Source: Chitinophaga polysaccharea | Lineage (GTDB): Bacteria; Bacteroidota; Bacteroidia; Chitinophagales; Chitinophagaceae | Direction of reading: 5' to 3' | Length of the DNA: 64,000 nt | Assembly (NCBI RefSeq): GCF_902150045.1 | Contig: NZ_CABFVU010000002.1 | Span: 918,001-982,000, forward strand | Shown: piece after piece, positions 18,374-26,837 of the stretch | Layout of the letters: each line of letters opens with the position of its first letter | Position numbering within the stretch: the stretch's first letter is position 1 | The notes under the pieces: generated by a model | What the model saw: only the letters and a program-made list of their open reading frames with translations | Database searches by the model: none | What the model was told of the DNA's origin: nothing | Program-made: the position numbers and the translations under genes

Positions 18374-18442
18374 GGGATTTTGCCAGTGAGTTATAAGTTA
18401 ACAACAAACAGCTGTTATCAAATAATCACAGGGCAAAATCCC
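18374..18442 (+). terminator. long-loop hairpin after xylA
   Basis: GGGATTTTGCC (18374-18384) pairs perfectly with GGCAAAATCCC (18432-18442) over a 47-base loop that includes an AACAGCTGTT palindrome. It begins 10 bases after the xylA stop. No strong T-run follows, so it may attenuate or stabilise rather than fully terminate before the epimerase gene. Confidence 0.5.
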
Positions 18443-18477
18443 AAAATGTTTTATATTTTCTTCCAAAATTATGAACA

Positions 18478-19431
18478 ATGAAATTTGGCATCCATTCTTT
18501 TCAAGAGGCAGGATTTGATATCATTGCGCTCCAGGACCTGGAAACAGGAACGCAGGTGGAAATAATACCTTCTTTCGGTGCATTGCTGCATGCTTTCAAA
18601 GTAAAACACGCAACAGGAAACCTGAACCTGATAGACAGCTACAAGGATCTTAACGACCTGGAAGCCAATCTGCGTACCAGCTTTAAAAGCGTAAAGCTAA
18701 GCCCGTATGCATGCCGCATGAAAGATGCGCAGTATACCTGGGAGGGCAAATCTTACAGCATCCAGAAAACACTGGCGCCCGGAAATGCTATCCATGGCCT
18801 GTTATACGATGCATCCTTCACAGTAACAACGCAACAGGCAGATGACCAGCAGGCATCTGTAACCCTCACCCATCATTTCAGGAAAACAGATGATGCCGGG
18901 TATCCTTTTGCGTACGATTGTATAGCTACCTTCACCCTCCGTGCTGCTAATGAGCTGCAGCTGAGCACCACTCTTGTAAATCAGAGCGGCGTTACTATTC
19001 CTGTAATGGATGGATGGCATCCGTATTTCAGCACCGGTACCCCGGCAGATGAGCTGGTATTAACTTTTGCATCCAAAGAAATAGTGGAGTTCAATGAAAA
19101 ATTACTGCCTACAGGAAAAGTATTGCCATATACTGAATTTGTTGCCGGCAAACTGCTGAAAGGAGTAGAGCTGGATAATTCCTTTGTATTGGATCTCACA
19201 AAGCCACAACCGCTGGCCACGATCCACGATCCGAAGAAAAATATCAACATTGCTTTCTATCCTGAGAACAGTTACCCTATCCTCCAGATTTATATACCAC
19301 CACATCGTACCAGCATAGCAGTAGAGAACCTCAGCGGCGCCCCGGATGCCTTTAACAACGGGATTGGACTGGTTCAGCTGGCTGCCGGTGAAAGCAGGGT
19401 TTTTACCACCCGTATCCAGGTATCTTTATAA
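18478..19431 (+). CDS. aldose 1-epimerase family protein (GalM-like)
   Basis: 317 residues of the galactose-mutarotase fold. Recognisable pieces are the substrate-binding HGLLYDASF (around residue 104), MDGWHPYFS near residue 180, and an acidic C-terminal stretch IAVENLSGAPDAFNNG carrying the expected catalytic Glu. No signal peptide. It probably interconverts alpha and beta anomers of xylose or glucose and follows xylA by 113 bases in the same direction. The exact sugar is inferred from position only. Confidence 0.85.
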   Translation: MKFGIHSFQEAGFDIIALQDLETGTQVEIIPSFGALLHAFKVKHATGNLNLIDSYKDLNDLEANLRTSFKSVKLSPYACRMKDAQYTWEGKSYSIQKTLAPGNAIHGLLYDASFTVTTQQADDQQASVTLTHHFRKTDDAGYPFAYDCIATFTLRAANELQLSTTLVNQSGVTIPVMDGWHPYFSTGTPADELVLTFASKEIVEFNEKLLPTGKVLPYTEFVAGKLLKGVELDNSFVLDLTKPQPLATIHDPKKNINIAFYPENSYPILQIYIPPHRTSIAVENLSGAPDAFNNGIGLVQLAAGESRVFTTRIQVSL

Positions 19432-19510
19432 CTGGGCCCGGCGATGGCATATTCTTTGGCTCTTCACTTCCATAGTAACCCGATTATATCACCATATAAA
19501 TTGAGAGATT

Positions 19511-19696
19511 ATGGACAAGTTAGAGATCAAAGGAAAATGGAATGAGTTAAAAGGTACGCTGAAACAGCAATACGCCGATCTGACAGACGACGACCTGTTA
19601 TATGAAGAAGGACAGGAAGATAAGCTGATTGGAAAGCTGCAGCAAAAGCTGGGCAAAAGCCGGGAGGAAGTGATCGATTTACTGAAGTCTGCCTGA
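19511..19696 (+). CDS. CsbD-like small stress protein
   Basis: 61 residues: MDKLEIKGKWNELKGTLKQQ followed by an acidic DLTDDDLLYEEGQEDKLIG and a basic helix. This matches the CsbD family (general stress proteins, function unknown, usually 60-70 residues). Charged and helical, cytoplasmic. It has its own terminator (19725). Spacing of 79 bases from the epimerase makes an independent promoter likely. Confidence 0.9.
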   Translation: MDKLEIKGKWNELKGTLKQQYADLTDDDLLYEEGQEDKLIGKLQQKLGKSREEVIDLLKSA

Positions 19697-19724
19697 TTGG
19701 ATAACCTGGAATTTAAATACAGTG

Positions 19725-19759
19725 ATCCTTCTGCTCCGGCAGAAGGATTTTTGTTTTTT
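19725..19759 (+). terminator. terminator after the CsbD-like gene
   Basis: ATCCTTCTGC (19725-19734) pairs with GCAGAAGGAT (19739-19748), a 4-base loop, then a T-rich run to about 19760. Confidence 0.92.
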
Positions 19760-19875
19760 TTAACACCGTGGCATTTTCTTTAATTTGTACCTTGTTAGGG
19801 AGATGAACAATGTCTATACTGATCTGTTTGTGAGGAAGTGAAAGGGATTCAGCTGTTTAAATTATTATATTCTAT

Positions 19876-20592
19876 ATGAAGGTTTTCATGCGCATCATAG
19901 CACTAGGCTGTATATTCAGTATGGCATTTGCTCCTAAGGTACAGGCACAGGTAACAGTTACCGGGATGATTTCGGACAGTAACAGGCTGGTGCTGCCCTA
20001 CGCAACAGTAAGTAACCTCAACTCGGGGAAGCGCTCGCTTTCCGACCAGGGTGGTTATTACAAGATAACCGCTTCCCGCAACGACCGGCTCGTGGTTACC
20101 TTTGTGGGATACAAACCGGATACGGTGATCGTTACCCAGTCGTCCGGTACCCAAACCATTAACGTAGTGATGGAACCGGCCGGTAAGTTCCTGAAAGGAG
20201 TAGAAATCACGTCTGAATACACTCCATACCAGATAGATTCCATGGAAAGACGCCATCAATACGGTTATATCCTTGATAATCCCAACAAGCCGCTGGCTGG
20301 CGGCAGCACACCGGAGGGGGCCGGTATCGTGTTCAGCCCTATCACCCGTTTCTCCAAAAGAGAAAAACAGAAACGGCAGTTTAAGGAGAACTACGAGAAG
20401 ATGGAAAAAGAAAAGTTCATCGATTCCCGCTTTACGCCCATTTTGGTAAGCCGGGTAACGGGACTTAAAGGGGATTCACTCCAGTTATTTATGCGGGATA
20501 ATTACCCCGATTATAATACCATGCGTACTATCAATAACAACGATCTGCTTTACTGGATCACTGATAAGTATAAAGCCTGGATGAAGAAGTAA
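19876..20592 (+). CDS. secreted protein with carboxypeptidase-like regulatory domain
   Basis: 238 residues. Signal peptide ending near VQAQ (residue 24). Residues 25-105 form a CarboxypepD_reg-like beta-sandwich (VTGMISDSNRLVLPYATV, DQGGYYKITA, VTFVGYKPDTV), the domain usually found at the start of SusC/TonB-dependent receptors. Here no barrel follows; the remaining 130 residues are basic and charged (KREKQKRQFKENYEK). Homologues are common in Bacteroidota with unknown role, probably periplasmic or outer-membrane associated. A second ATG at 19888 is possible. It is convergent with the S8 protease gene. Confidence 0.75.
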   Translation: MKVFMRIIALGCIFSMAFAPKVQAQVTVTGMISDSNRLVLPYATVSNLNSGKRSLSDQGGYYKITASRNDRLVVTFVGYKPDTVIVTQSSGTQTINVVMEPAGKFLKGVEITSEYTPYQIDSMERRHQYGYILDNPNKPLAGGSTPEGAGIVFSPITRFSKREKQKRQFKENYEKMEKEKFIDSRFTPILVSRVTGLKGDSLQLFMRDNYPDYNTMRTINNNDLLYWITDKYKAWMKK

Positions 20593-20625
20593 TAATGATT
20601 GAAAATGAGGCGGAAGCGCTTTTTA

Positions 20626-23340
20626 TTATCTGATTTTAATGATTTTTCCTGCTTTTATTTGTTTCCCATGAAGCGTAATCCGGTAAAAAAGGATCCCGGA
20701 AGGCAGATGGGCAAGAGAAATCTTATTTGTATAACCGTTGATCTTGTTTTGTAAAAGAAGGCTGCCTGATGACGTATATAAAGACAGAATATAGTCATTG
20801 TTGGAGCCGCAAAGAATATTGATATCTGTGCTTACCGGGTTGGGGAATAATTGTATGTCGCCCGCCCGTACTACTGTTACATCTAACGGAAAAGGAAATG
20901 TAAGCCCTTCTTGTGTTTCAAGTAATACGCGGTATTTATTTCTGCCATCAGAGGGCACCGGATCCGTAAAGGAATAACAACAATTATCAGGCTCATGAAT
21001 TACGCCGATTTCTTTTACCTGGTTTAGAGATATTATTTTCTGGCAGGTAATTTTGGCAAGGTGCTGGAATCCGGATAATGACAGGGCCAGTTTTACCTGG
21101 TCGGTTTCCTCATCATATACACCTGTGAAGGTTTTCAGATAACAACTGACTCCTTGTTTCTGAATATCAATGGTTGGACTTTTTATTCCTTCACATTTCG
21201 GAGTTATAGCGCTTACTGCCCAATAGGGCGTATTCATATCTGCTGATGGGATGGTAACAAAAGTATCTGTAACTGTTTTATAAGGTATAAGCAGATGATC
21301 GGAGAGATGATAAACAGTATAGGAACTAGCCAGTGGTATCCTGGGCCAGTATAGCTGATTTTCATCCTGACAGAGATAGCCAACTGATAATACAGGATGG
21401 GAGGAGATTGAAAATACAGGAGATAATTTGTCGGTATTATTGATCGTAAGTTTTAATATGGCAGTAGAGAATGTTGGGGGCGTTGTCCAAAGGTAATAAC
21501 CTTTTGCAATATTAATGGTATCCGTAACAAACTGCCAGCTTTTACCCTCATCCAAACTGTATTGCAAAGTTGCCTTTCCGGAAAGGGTAGTATTCCATCG
21601 GATATAGGTATAACTATTACTAAATAACTGATCATCAGATAAGGGATATGTCCACTCAAAGCCGTTTTCTGAGTAGAGCTGCCAGCTAAGCGCGAACTTT
21701 TGCAGCATATTGATTTTTCGTCCAAGAACATGCATATCATAGTTTCCGGCTGCTGGCAATTCCAGGGTGACCTGCTCCACATTGTTGATAGAATCAATGC
21801 CACGTAAAGCTGCCCTGGATAAAGAGTCTGCCTGGGGAAAACTGCTCAGCACCCATGGGCGTATTGTATCTCCATTATTGCTGGTCACATATAAATCAAG
21901 ATCATTTACCAGTGCGTAGGGAGCATTTATGGCTGCGGGAGGGTCATTCCATGCAAGTGTGACTTTTACTTTATGCGTATTGGCAGGAATATTAAGTGAA
22001 TATTTTTTTGTATTTCCAGCACTCACTTCTCCATTAAGATATTGTTTTTGTTGGATGATTTTTCCCGCATCCAGCGCATTGATGTTTCCAAATCCGGTTT
22101 TGTAACTAATACCGCCGACATTACTCGCAGACGAGATGAGGATTGATTTTATTAATGCAGCAGAAGGAGCAGTGTGATTAAATTGATAATAGAGCTGAGA
22201 TAAAAGCGTGCCAATACCAGTACAGGCGGCGGCAGCACCCGATGTCCCATCAACGCCTCCAGCTACGAGCTCCGGCTTTATCCTGCCATCATAAGAAGGG
22301 CCATTGGAACTAAAGTTTTCCACTTCGTATTCAGCGTTTACGGCGCCAACTGTCAGGATATTTTTTGCCTGCTTGAAAGTCCCTGTAAGATTTGCAAATC
22401 TGCCTACACCTGTATAAGTCCCGCTCTGCGGTATTTCATCTCCGGAATTACCAGCAGAAAAAATATGAAGTAAAGTATCTTCCTGGTATATCTGTGCATC
22501 ATATTCCGAAGCTTCAATACCATAATAATTTTCAATTCCAACCCCATAGGAATGATTCTGGATTCTGCTGCCAAGCAATGTTATGTTATCGGGAGAGAGA
22601 TTATTGTAATCAGTTGAGACCAGGCTGGAAGAGGGGGCAATTCCATTTCCCCTTATATAGCTATTCCCGTTACCGGCAATAATGGTAGCCATCATAGAGG
22701 CGTGAACAGACGATTGGGAAGATGCCAGCTGGCTTAAATTAGCTCTGCCTGAAATATCAATATCTGCTGTATCAAATTTATCTTCCTTAATGACCACTAA
22801 ATTATTTTCTCCTTTTACATCCGGGAAATAATGATGAAAAGCGCCCGATGAATTAACCGGTATATCCAGTTCTGTTATTAGCTCCGTTGCAGGCTTCCTG
22901 ACAAGGTCGATAAATTGTATGTCTTCCTGGTTTAATAAGGTATCGATTTGAGTGCTGGTAAGGTTCCGGATTTCCTTTGTATATCCGGATAAGCTCTTTC
23001 TTGCTATCATCACCTGGATAAGCGTTCCACGGTCACTATTAATGAGGCTTAACAGATTATCTGATGCTTTAAAGTAGTTGCCTGCCGCATCAATTTGCCC
23101 TTGTTGCAGTGAATAATGTTTATTTGTTTGAATAATGGCAGCCGTTGGCGATAGTTGTTTTATTAAACGATTGTCACGAAGAAAAGGTTGCAGCGCTTCA
23201 GGTGAAAAGGTACGGATCAACAGCCTGCCCGAATCGGCAGTGATGGCAGGATGCTTTCTTAATAACAGGTAATTGGTGTCCGGATGCTGGGCGTACAGCG
23301 ACAAAGATGCCAGCAGTAAGCCTATTAACATACGATACAT
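20626..23340 (-). CDS. subtilisin-family (S8) protease with T9SS sorting domain
   Basis: 904 residues from ATG 23340, which gives a signal peptide (MYRMLIGLLLASLSLYAQ); the frame extends 42 codons further upstream without one. The S8 domain shows His213 (VHASMMATIIAGNG), oxyanion Asn298 (FSAGNSGDE) and Ser367 (DGTSGAAAACTG). The catalytic-Asp strand reads VVIKEDKFD, where the usual D-T/S-G is E186-D187-K188. Ig-like and fibronectin-like regions follow, ending in a Por/T9SS C-terminal sorting domain (LFPNPVSTDINI to the basic KIIKIR). Secreted across the outer membrane. Lies 67 bases after the M57 protease gene, probably one operon. Confidence 0.87.
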   Translation of the reverse strand: MYRMLIGLLLASLSLYAQHPDTNYLLLRKHPAITADSGRLLIRTFSPEALQPFLRDNRLIKQLSPTAAIIQTNKHYSLQQGQIDAAGNYFKASDNLLSLINSDRGTLIQVMIARKSLSGYTKEIRNLTSTQIDTLLNQEDIQFIDLVRKPATELITELDIPVNSSGAFHHYFPDVKGENNLVVIKEDKFDTADIDISGRANLSQLASSQSSVHASMMATIIAGNGNSYIRGNGIAPSSSLVSTDYNNLSPDNITLLGSRIQNHSYGVGIENYYGIEASEYDAQIYQEDTLLHIFSAGNSGDEIPQSGTYTGVGRFANLTGTFKQAKNILTVGAVNAEYEVENFSSNGPSYDGRIKPELVAGGVDGTSGAAAACTGIGTLLSQLYYQFNHTAPSAALIKSILISSASNVGGISYKTGFGNINALDAGKIIQQKQYLNGEVSAGNTKKYSLNIPANTHKVKVTLAWNDPPAAINAPYALVNDLDLYVTSNNGDTIRPWVLSSFPQADSLSRAALRGIDSINNVEQVTLELPAAGNYDMHVLGRKINMLQKFALSWQLYSENGFEWTYPLSDDQLFSNSYTYIRWNTTLSGKATLQYSLDEGKSWQFVTDTINIAKGYYLWTTPPTFSTAILKLTINNTDKLSPVFSISSHPVLSVGYLCQDENQLYWPRIPLASSYTVYHLSDHLLIPYKTVTDTFVTIPSADMNTPYWAVSAITPKCEGIKSPTIDIQKQGVSCYLKTFTGVYDEETDQVKLALSLSGFQHLAKITCQKIISLNQVKEIGVIHEPDNCCYSFTDPVPSDGRNKYRVLLETQEGLTFPFPLDVTVVRAGDIQLFPNPVSTDINILCGSNNDYILSLYTSSGSLLLQNKINGYTNKISLAHLPSGILFYRITLHGKQIKAGKIIKIR

Positions 23341-23407
23341 AGTCAGGTATAATAATGAATGCTTAAAATTACCGGCTGGTACGATAACCAGCCGGTAAAA
23401 TATCAGG

Positions 23408-24670
23408 CTATAATGGTAATGCATAAAATGCAAGTCCCTGGTAAGTAAACTGGGGGAAGCTTGCATTGAAATTTATATTTGGTGTATATACGTGTGAAGT
23501 CATTGAATTGCTATAAAATTCATAAATCGGAATTGAGCCTGACACCGCTGTCTGGTACGCGTAAAAGTTAGTTCCGTTTGATTGCCAGTTTTGAAACTGT
23601 AATATACTGGGATCATTGTTTACAAAAGAGAAGCAATGATCCTTGGAAACGGGGTTGTAATATTCGTACAGAACTTGGGTGCCCGGAGCTTGTTGTATGA
23701 AAGCACGGAAAACGTCGCCGTTATAGATCCATTCATTGAAAAGTCTCGGAATATTCCTGTTAATGTAATAGGAGTGGTCCTGACCTCCGGGGCTGTAGAA
23801 CTCATGTACTATCTGGGCTCTTGTTTTGTGATCCACATTGTACAGGTACGATAATGCGACAATGTCATTATCTACAAATCCTCTTGGGTTGGCATCATCT
23901 GGTGTGCATGCCAGCATTAATGATTCTACATCTACACCGGTTGGAGTACCAGGAATATTGATAGCGCCATCGGGGCCTGCTGTTTCACTATTAGGACCAT
24001 TTGGATTGTATCCGCAGCTGTAAGTGCGATCGAAGTAATCTGTATGTCTGAGCCCTAATGTATGACCTAATTCATGCTTTAAGGTGCTTGTTAAGAGTGC
24101 AGTTTTGGAAGCTGATGTAAAATAATTTGTATTTATAAGTATTGGCCCGCCAGGATTTCCGTTTGATGGGTATGCGCTTGCACTTGCATAAACGTTGCTG
24201 GGTAATGAGGTTGTTCCGAAAACTTCTATATCAGCTTGTCCGGAAACAAATTGAAAGGTGATGTCCAGCTTAAGATCATTATAATCTTGTATAGCCTGAT
24301 TAAGTGAAGTCTGATAAAAGGCTGGTAGTCCTAATGTTCCGAACCTTATCCTTAGCACCCTGGGAAAGCCTGTTACCAGATTGTTTGTGCGATACTGCTC
24401 ATTTTTGGCAATTCTTAATGTAGTCTGTTTTTCCGATGGTTTTTTGTCCAGGTCTGTCGATTTGATGTAGATATCATTTTCAACAATATAACCTTCATTA
24501 AAAGGGATGATATGACTGGTATCATACCCAAGCTTTTTAATTTTCTGGGCTACAGTTACAGCGTCTTGTAAGGGTTCTTTTACTGAGTCTTTGTTCTCCT
24601 TATCGCAGGAGCTAAAGAAAAAGGCACACGAGATTAACGCTAAAGAAGCGATTTTTAGGTTTTGGGTCAT
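23408..24670 (-). CDS. M57-type zinc metalloprotease lipoprotein
   Basis: 420 residues. Lipoprotein signal with lipidated Cys22 (FFFSSCDKE). The metzincin-like zinc site HELGHTLGLRH gives H199, E200, H203 and H209, as in the Protease_M57 (dual-action HEIGH) family. From about residue 285 the C-terminus has three imperfect repeats of the type EFYSPGGQDHSYY, EYYNPVSKDHCFS and EFYSNSMTSHVYT, resembling the DUF5648 family. Likely an outer-membrane anchored protease. A TTTGGGTTACC box lies 79 bases upstream of its ATG, shared with the nearby ECF sigma gene. Confidence 0.87.
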   Translation of the reverse strand: MTQNLKIASLALISCAFFFSSCDKENKDSVKEPLQDAVTVAQKIKKLGYDTSHIIPFNEGYIVENDIYIKSTDLDKKPSEKQTTLRIAKNEQYRTNNLVTGFPRVLRIRFGTLGLPAFYQTSLNQAIQDYNDLKLDITFQFVSGQADIEVFGTTSLPSNVYASASAYPSNGNPGGPILINTNYFTSASKTALLTSTLKHELGHTLGLRHTDYFDRTYSCGYNPNGPNSETAGPDGAINIPGTPTGVDVESLMLACTPDDANPRGFVDNDIVALSYLYNVDHKTRAQIVHEFYSPGGQDHSYYINRNIPRLFNEWIYNGDVFRAFIQQAPGTQVLYEYYNPVSKDHCFSFVNNDPSILQFQNWQSNGTNFYAYQTAVSGSIPIYEFYSNSMTSHVYTPNINFNASFPQFTYQGLAFYALPL

Positions 24671-24726
24671 TTGGATATATTTTGATTAGGAAATGCTACA
24701 GGGTCTACATATATCTGGGATCGTAC

Positions 24727-24759
24727 CGGTTATTTATGGTTATTTACTGGTAACCCAAA
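24727..24759 (-). promoter_or_regulatory. TTTGGGTTACC box upstream of the M57 gene
   Basis: Read on the minus strand, TTTGGGTTACC (24759-24749) is followed after 16 bases by TAACCG (24732-24727). The same 11-mer precedes the ECF sigma gene and the Ala-rich lipoprotein gene, with TATTAA and TATAAA at the same 16-base spacing. Likely -35 element of an ECF-type promoter. The -10 here is the weakest of the three. Confidence 0.5.
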
Positions 24760-24902
24760 TTAATCAAATAATGTTATGGGAGGGCATTAAATTTTATCAT
24801 GATAAATTATCCGGCTGTTAAAAGTAACCAATCGCTTCACTATAGGATCTTATAAACAATTTGAGAAGACTTCTACCCCGGACAGGGGTTAAGTGGATCA
24901 AC

Positions 24903-24933
24903 AAAAAAATCCCGGTTACCCAAGTAACCGGGA
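24903..24933 (-). terminator. terminator of the sigma/protease operon
   Basis: On the minus strand a 10-bp GC-rich stem (24933-24924 with 24919-24910), a 4-base loop, and a run of seven Ts (24909-24903). It lies 90 bases past the stop of the DegP-like gene. The rest of the 24671-25022 spacer holds the M57 upstream box and nothing else I recognise. Confidence 0.88.
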
Positions 24934-25022
24934 ATATCTTAAACCCATTAAGGTTATAATATTAGCTTATTGATAAATTCAGTGCCGGGGCAAATCGTTG
25001 AATATTCCCCCTGCTTCCAACA

Positions 25023-26117
25023 TTAATTATACACCTTCACCATATACACAAAGTCTTCCAGCTTCTTAATCTGATCTACCCTGTTCATACCTTCCAGGCG
25101 GCTCTTGTGGTTCCAGTCTCTCCGGGTTTGCTTGTCTTTCGGCATTTCATCCAGCAGGTGTTTGAGGTGAGCTGATTTTACGGCAAAGGCAATACCATCC
25201 GAGGTAGTTTGTTTGCCCGTTACTATTCCCACTACATCTCCCTTGTTGTCGAGCAGGGGAGCACCGCTATTGCCGGGGTTTACGGGGATGGATACCTGGT
25301 AGGCGGTTGTATCTCCGTTAAAACCTGTTTTGGCGCTGATATAACCTTTGCCATAAACAATTTCATCGCGGGGGAAGCCCATGGTGAATACTTCTTCGCC
25401 GATTTTTACGCTTTGTGGTTTCAAAGCATAAGGCAGGGGCTGACTTTTAAAAGAAGAATCTGCAATCTTCAGTACTGCCAGGTCACTGGAAATATCTTCA
25501 AAGATACTGATGGCTTTAAAAGCTTCTCCTTTATTATTCTGCACATATACGGAGTCGGCGCCGGCCACTACATGATAATTGGTAACAATATAGCCATTGC
25601 CTGATACTGCGAAACCGGTGCCACCATAAGTGCCCGGGTTTAGCGGAGCCTTACTCTTACTGTTCATATCATTGATAAGAGCATTCTGGGAGCGTTGAAT
25701 ATTATTCAGCACCCTTCTTACATCCTCGTATTGTGCAGTGGATTTGTTTTTTGATACGTTCTGTATAATCGCGATGGTAGACAACGAAGTTACCAAAGCG
25801 ATACAGGCGGCTGCAGCAAGATTGCTAATGGTCCTGCGGCGGATGCTCAGTCTTCTTGCAGTCTGGTTTTCTTCCTGGGCCTGTTTGCGCAGGCTAGGCA
25901 TATCCAGCTGATGATGTATGTGGTTGAGCTTTGCCTGTAATTGCTGACGTTTGCCGTAATTGCCCAGGTGCTGAAGGAACAGCTGATGTTCTTCTACCTG
26001 TTTATTTATCAGCGGATTGGTATGACGCAGTGTATCGAAAGCAGTTTTTTCCTGTTCGCTCATTTCCCCTTCCAGGTAACGCTCAATTTCACGTAATAAG
26101 GTCATGTCTTCTTTCAT
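25023..26117 (-). CDS. membrane protein: anti-sigma-like cytoplasmic region fused to a DegP-like trypsin domain
   Basis: 364 residues from ATG 26117; an in-frame ATG at 26156 would overlap the sigma gene by 26 bases. Residues 1-95 are soluble and charged (LLREIERYLEGEMSEQEKTA), like the cytoplasmic part of Bacteroidota anti-sigma factors. One membrane segment spans residues 98-119. The periplasmic remainder is a trypsin-fold protease with intact triad H182 (TNYHVVAG), D212 (SSDLAVLK) and S284 (PGNSGAPLLD); no PDZ domain follows. Directly downstream of the ECF sigma gene (13-base gap), so it may sense envelope stress and restrain or release sigma. That role is inference. Confidence 0.82.
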   Translation of the reverse strand: MKEDMTLLREIERYLEGEMSEQEKTAFDTLRHTNPLINKQVEEHQLFLQHLGNYGKRQQLQAKLNHIHHQLDMPSLRKQAQEENQTARRLSIRRRTISNLAAAACIALVTSLSTIAIIQNVSKNKSTAQYEDVRRVLNNIQRSQNALINDMNSKSKAPLNPGTYGGTGFAVSGNGYIVTNYHVVAGADSVYVQNNKGEAFKAISIFEDISSDLAVLKIADSSFKSQPLPYALKPQSVKIGEEVFTMGFPRDEIVYGKGYISAKTGFNGDTTAYQVSIPVNPGNSGAPLLDNKGDVVGIVTGKQTTSDGIAFAVKSAHLKHLLDEMPKDKQTRRDWNHKSRLEGMNRVDQIKKLEDFVYMVKVYN

Positions 26118-26130
26118 GGCTGCTTTCTGC

Positions 26131-26706
26131 TTATAATGATGTGTTGTATTGATCAAAAAATAACTTCTTCAAACGCATCAGGCACTTGTACTTCTGGTTC
26201 TTTGCATTTTCTGCATTGGTGTATCCGAACTTCTCCGCTATTTCCTGCATAGATCTTTTATGCAGATAATAATCTTCCAGGATGGTTTGACATGGCTGGC
26301 CGATATTGCTCATCGCTCCTTCCATGATCCTAAACTCCTGGTCCCTTGCCTCATGCTCTTCCAGTGCTTCCGTAGCCGGGATCACTTCTTCCAGTTCAGG
26401 TGTTAAAGCATATAATCCGAAGGTCCGCTGTACTTTTTTAAGCCACAGATGGCGGCAAACCGAATAAAGAAAGGTTTTGAGCCTGCTGCTTAACGTAAAA
26501 TCACCGGTTTGAACCTTTTCATATAATACTATAACAGCCTCCTGGAATACATCCTTTGCGTCGTCTTCCGAGCCATTATGCTGAAGAATCATCCGTAAAA
26601 CCACTGGAAAATTTTCTGAATAGATGATTTCCAATGACTTATCCTCACCTTTTGCCAGTCCCAGCAATAATTCCCTGTCTCTTGTTATGTCTTGATTTTG
26701 CTTCAC
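26131..26706 (-). CDS. ECF-family RNA polymerase sigma factor
   Basis: 191 residues, with GTG at 26706 as start. Region 2 spans about residues 30-95 (DDAKDVFQEAVIVLYEK, then LKTFLYSVCRHLWLKK); region 4 about 135-180 (ILEDYYLHKRSMQEIAEKFG, then AKNQKYKCLMRLKK). Directs RNA polymerase to a special promoter set. It is followed by the membrane protease fusion. A TTTGGGTTACC box starts 35 bases before the GTG, suggesting autoregulation. If that promoter is used, transcription would start within the first codons, so a later start such as the TTG at codon 14 is possible. Confidence 0.93.
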   Translation of the reverse strand: MKQNQDITRDRELLLGLAKGEDKSLEIIYSENFPVVLRMILQHNGSEDDAKDVFQEAVIVLYEKVQTGDFTLSSRLKTFLYSVCRHLWLKKVQRTFGLYALTPELEEVIPATEALEEHEARDQEFRIMEGAMSNIGQPCQTILEDYYLHKRSMQEIAEKFGYTNAENAKNQKYKCLMRLKKLFFDQYNTSL

Positions 26707-26708
26707 TC

Positions 26709-26741
26709 TTAATACAGTTATTAGGCATTTGGTAACCCAAA
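26709..26741 (-). promoter_or_regulatory. TTTGGGTTACC-N16-TATTAA promoter of the sigma gene
   Basis: On the minus strand TTTGGGTTACC (26741-26731), 16 bases, TATTAA (26714-26709), ending two bases before the GTG. Forms an inverted pair with the box at 26768, the two boxes 26 bases apart with an A/T-rich centre, so the divergent units share one control region. Confidence 0.6.
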
Positions 26742-26767
26742 GTAGCGAAAAAAAATATTTTTAAAAG

Positions 26768-26800
26768 TTTGGGTTACCTTTTAGGTGATCCCGGTATAAA
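26768..26800 (+). promoter_or_regulatory. TTTGGGTTACC-N16-TATAAA promoter of the Ala-rich lipoprotein gene
   Basis: TTTGGGTTACC (26768-26778) and TATAAA (26795-26800) separated by exactly 16 bases, 37 bases before the ATG. Same box and spacing as the divergent sigma gene promoter. Confidence 0.62.
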
Positions 26801-26837
26801 GGTTAAATCATTCAAAAACAACTTAAATAATTGTATC

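Noticed and set aside
24910..24933. Another GGTTACC/GGTAACC pair resembling the ECF promoter box
   Set aside because: It forms the stem of a terminator with a T-run; the extended TTTGGGTTACC box is incomplete.
26769..26837. N-terminal extension of the Ala-rich lipoprotein frame
   Set aside because: It would place the promoter box in the coding region and put 23 residues before a clear lipoprotein signal peptide.
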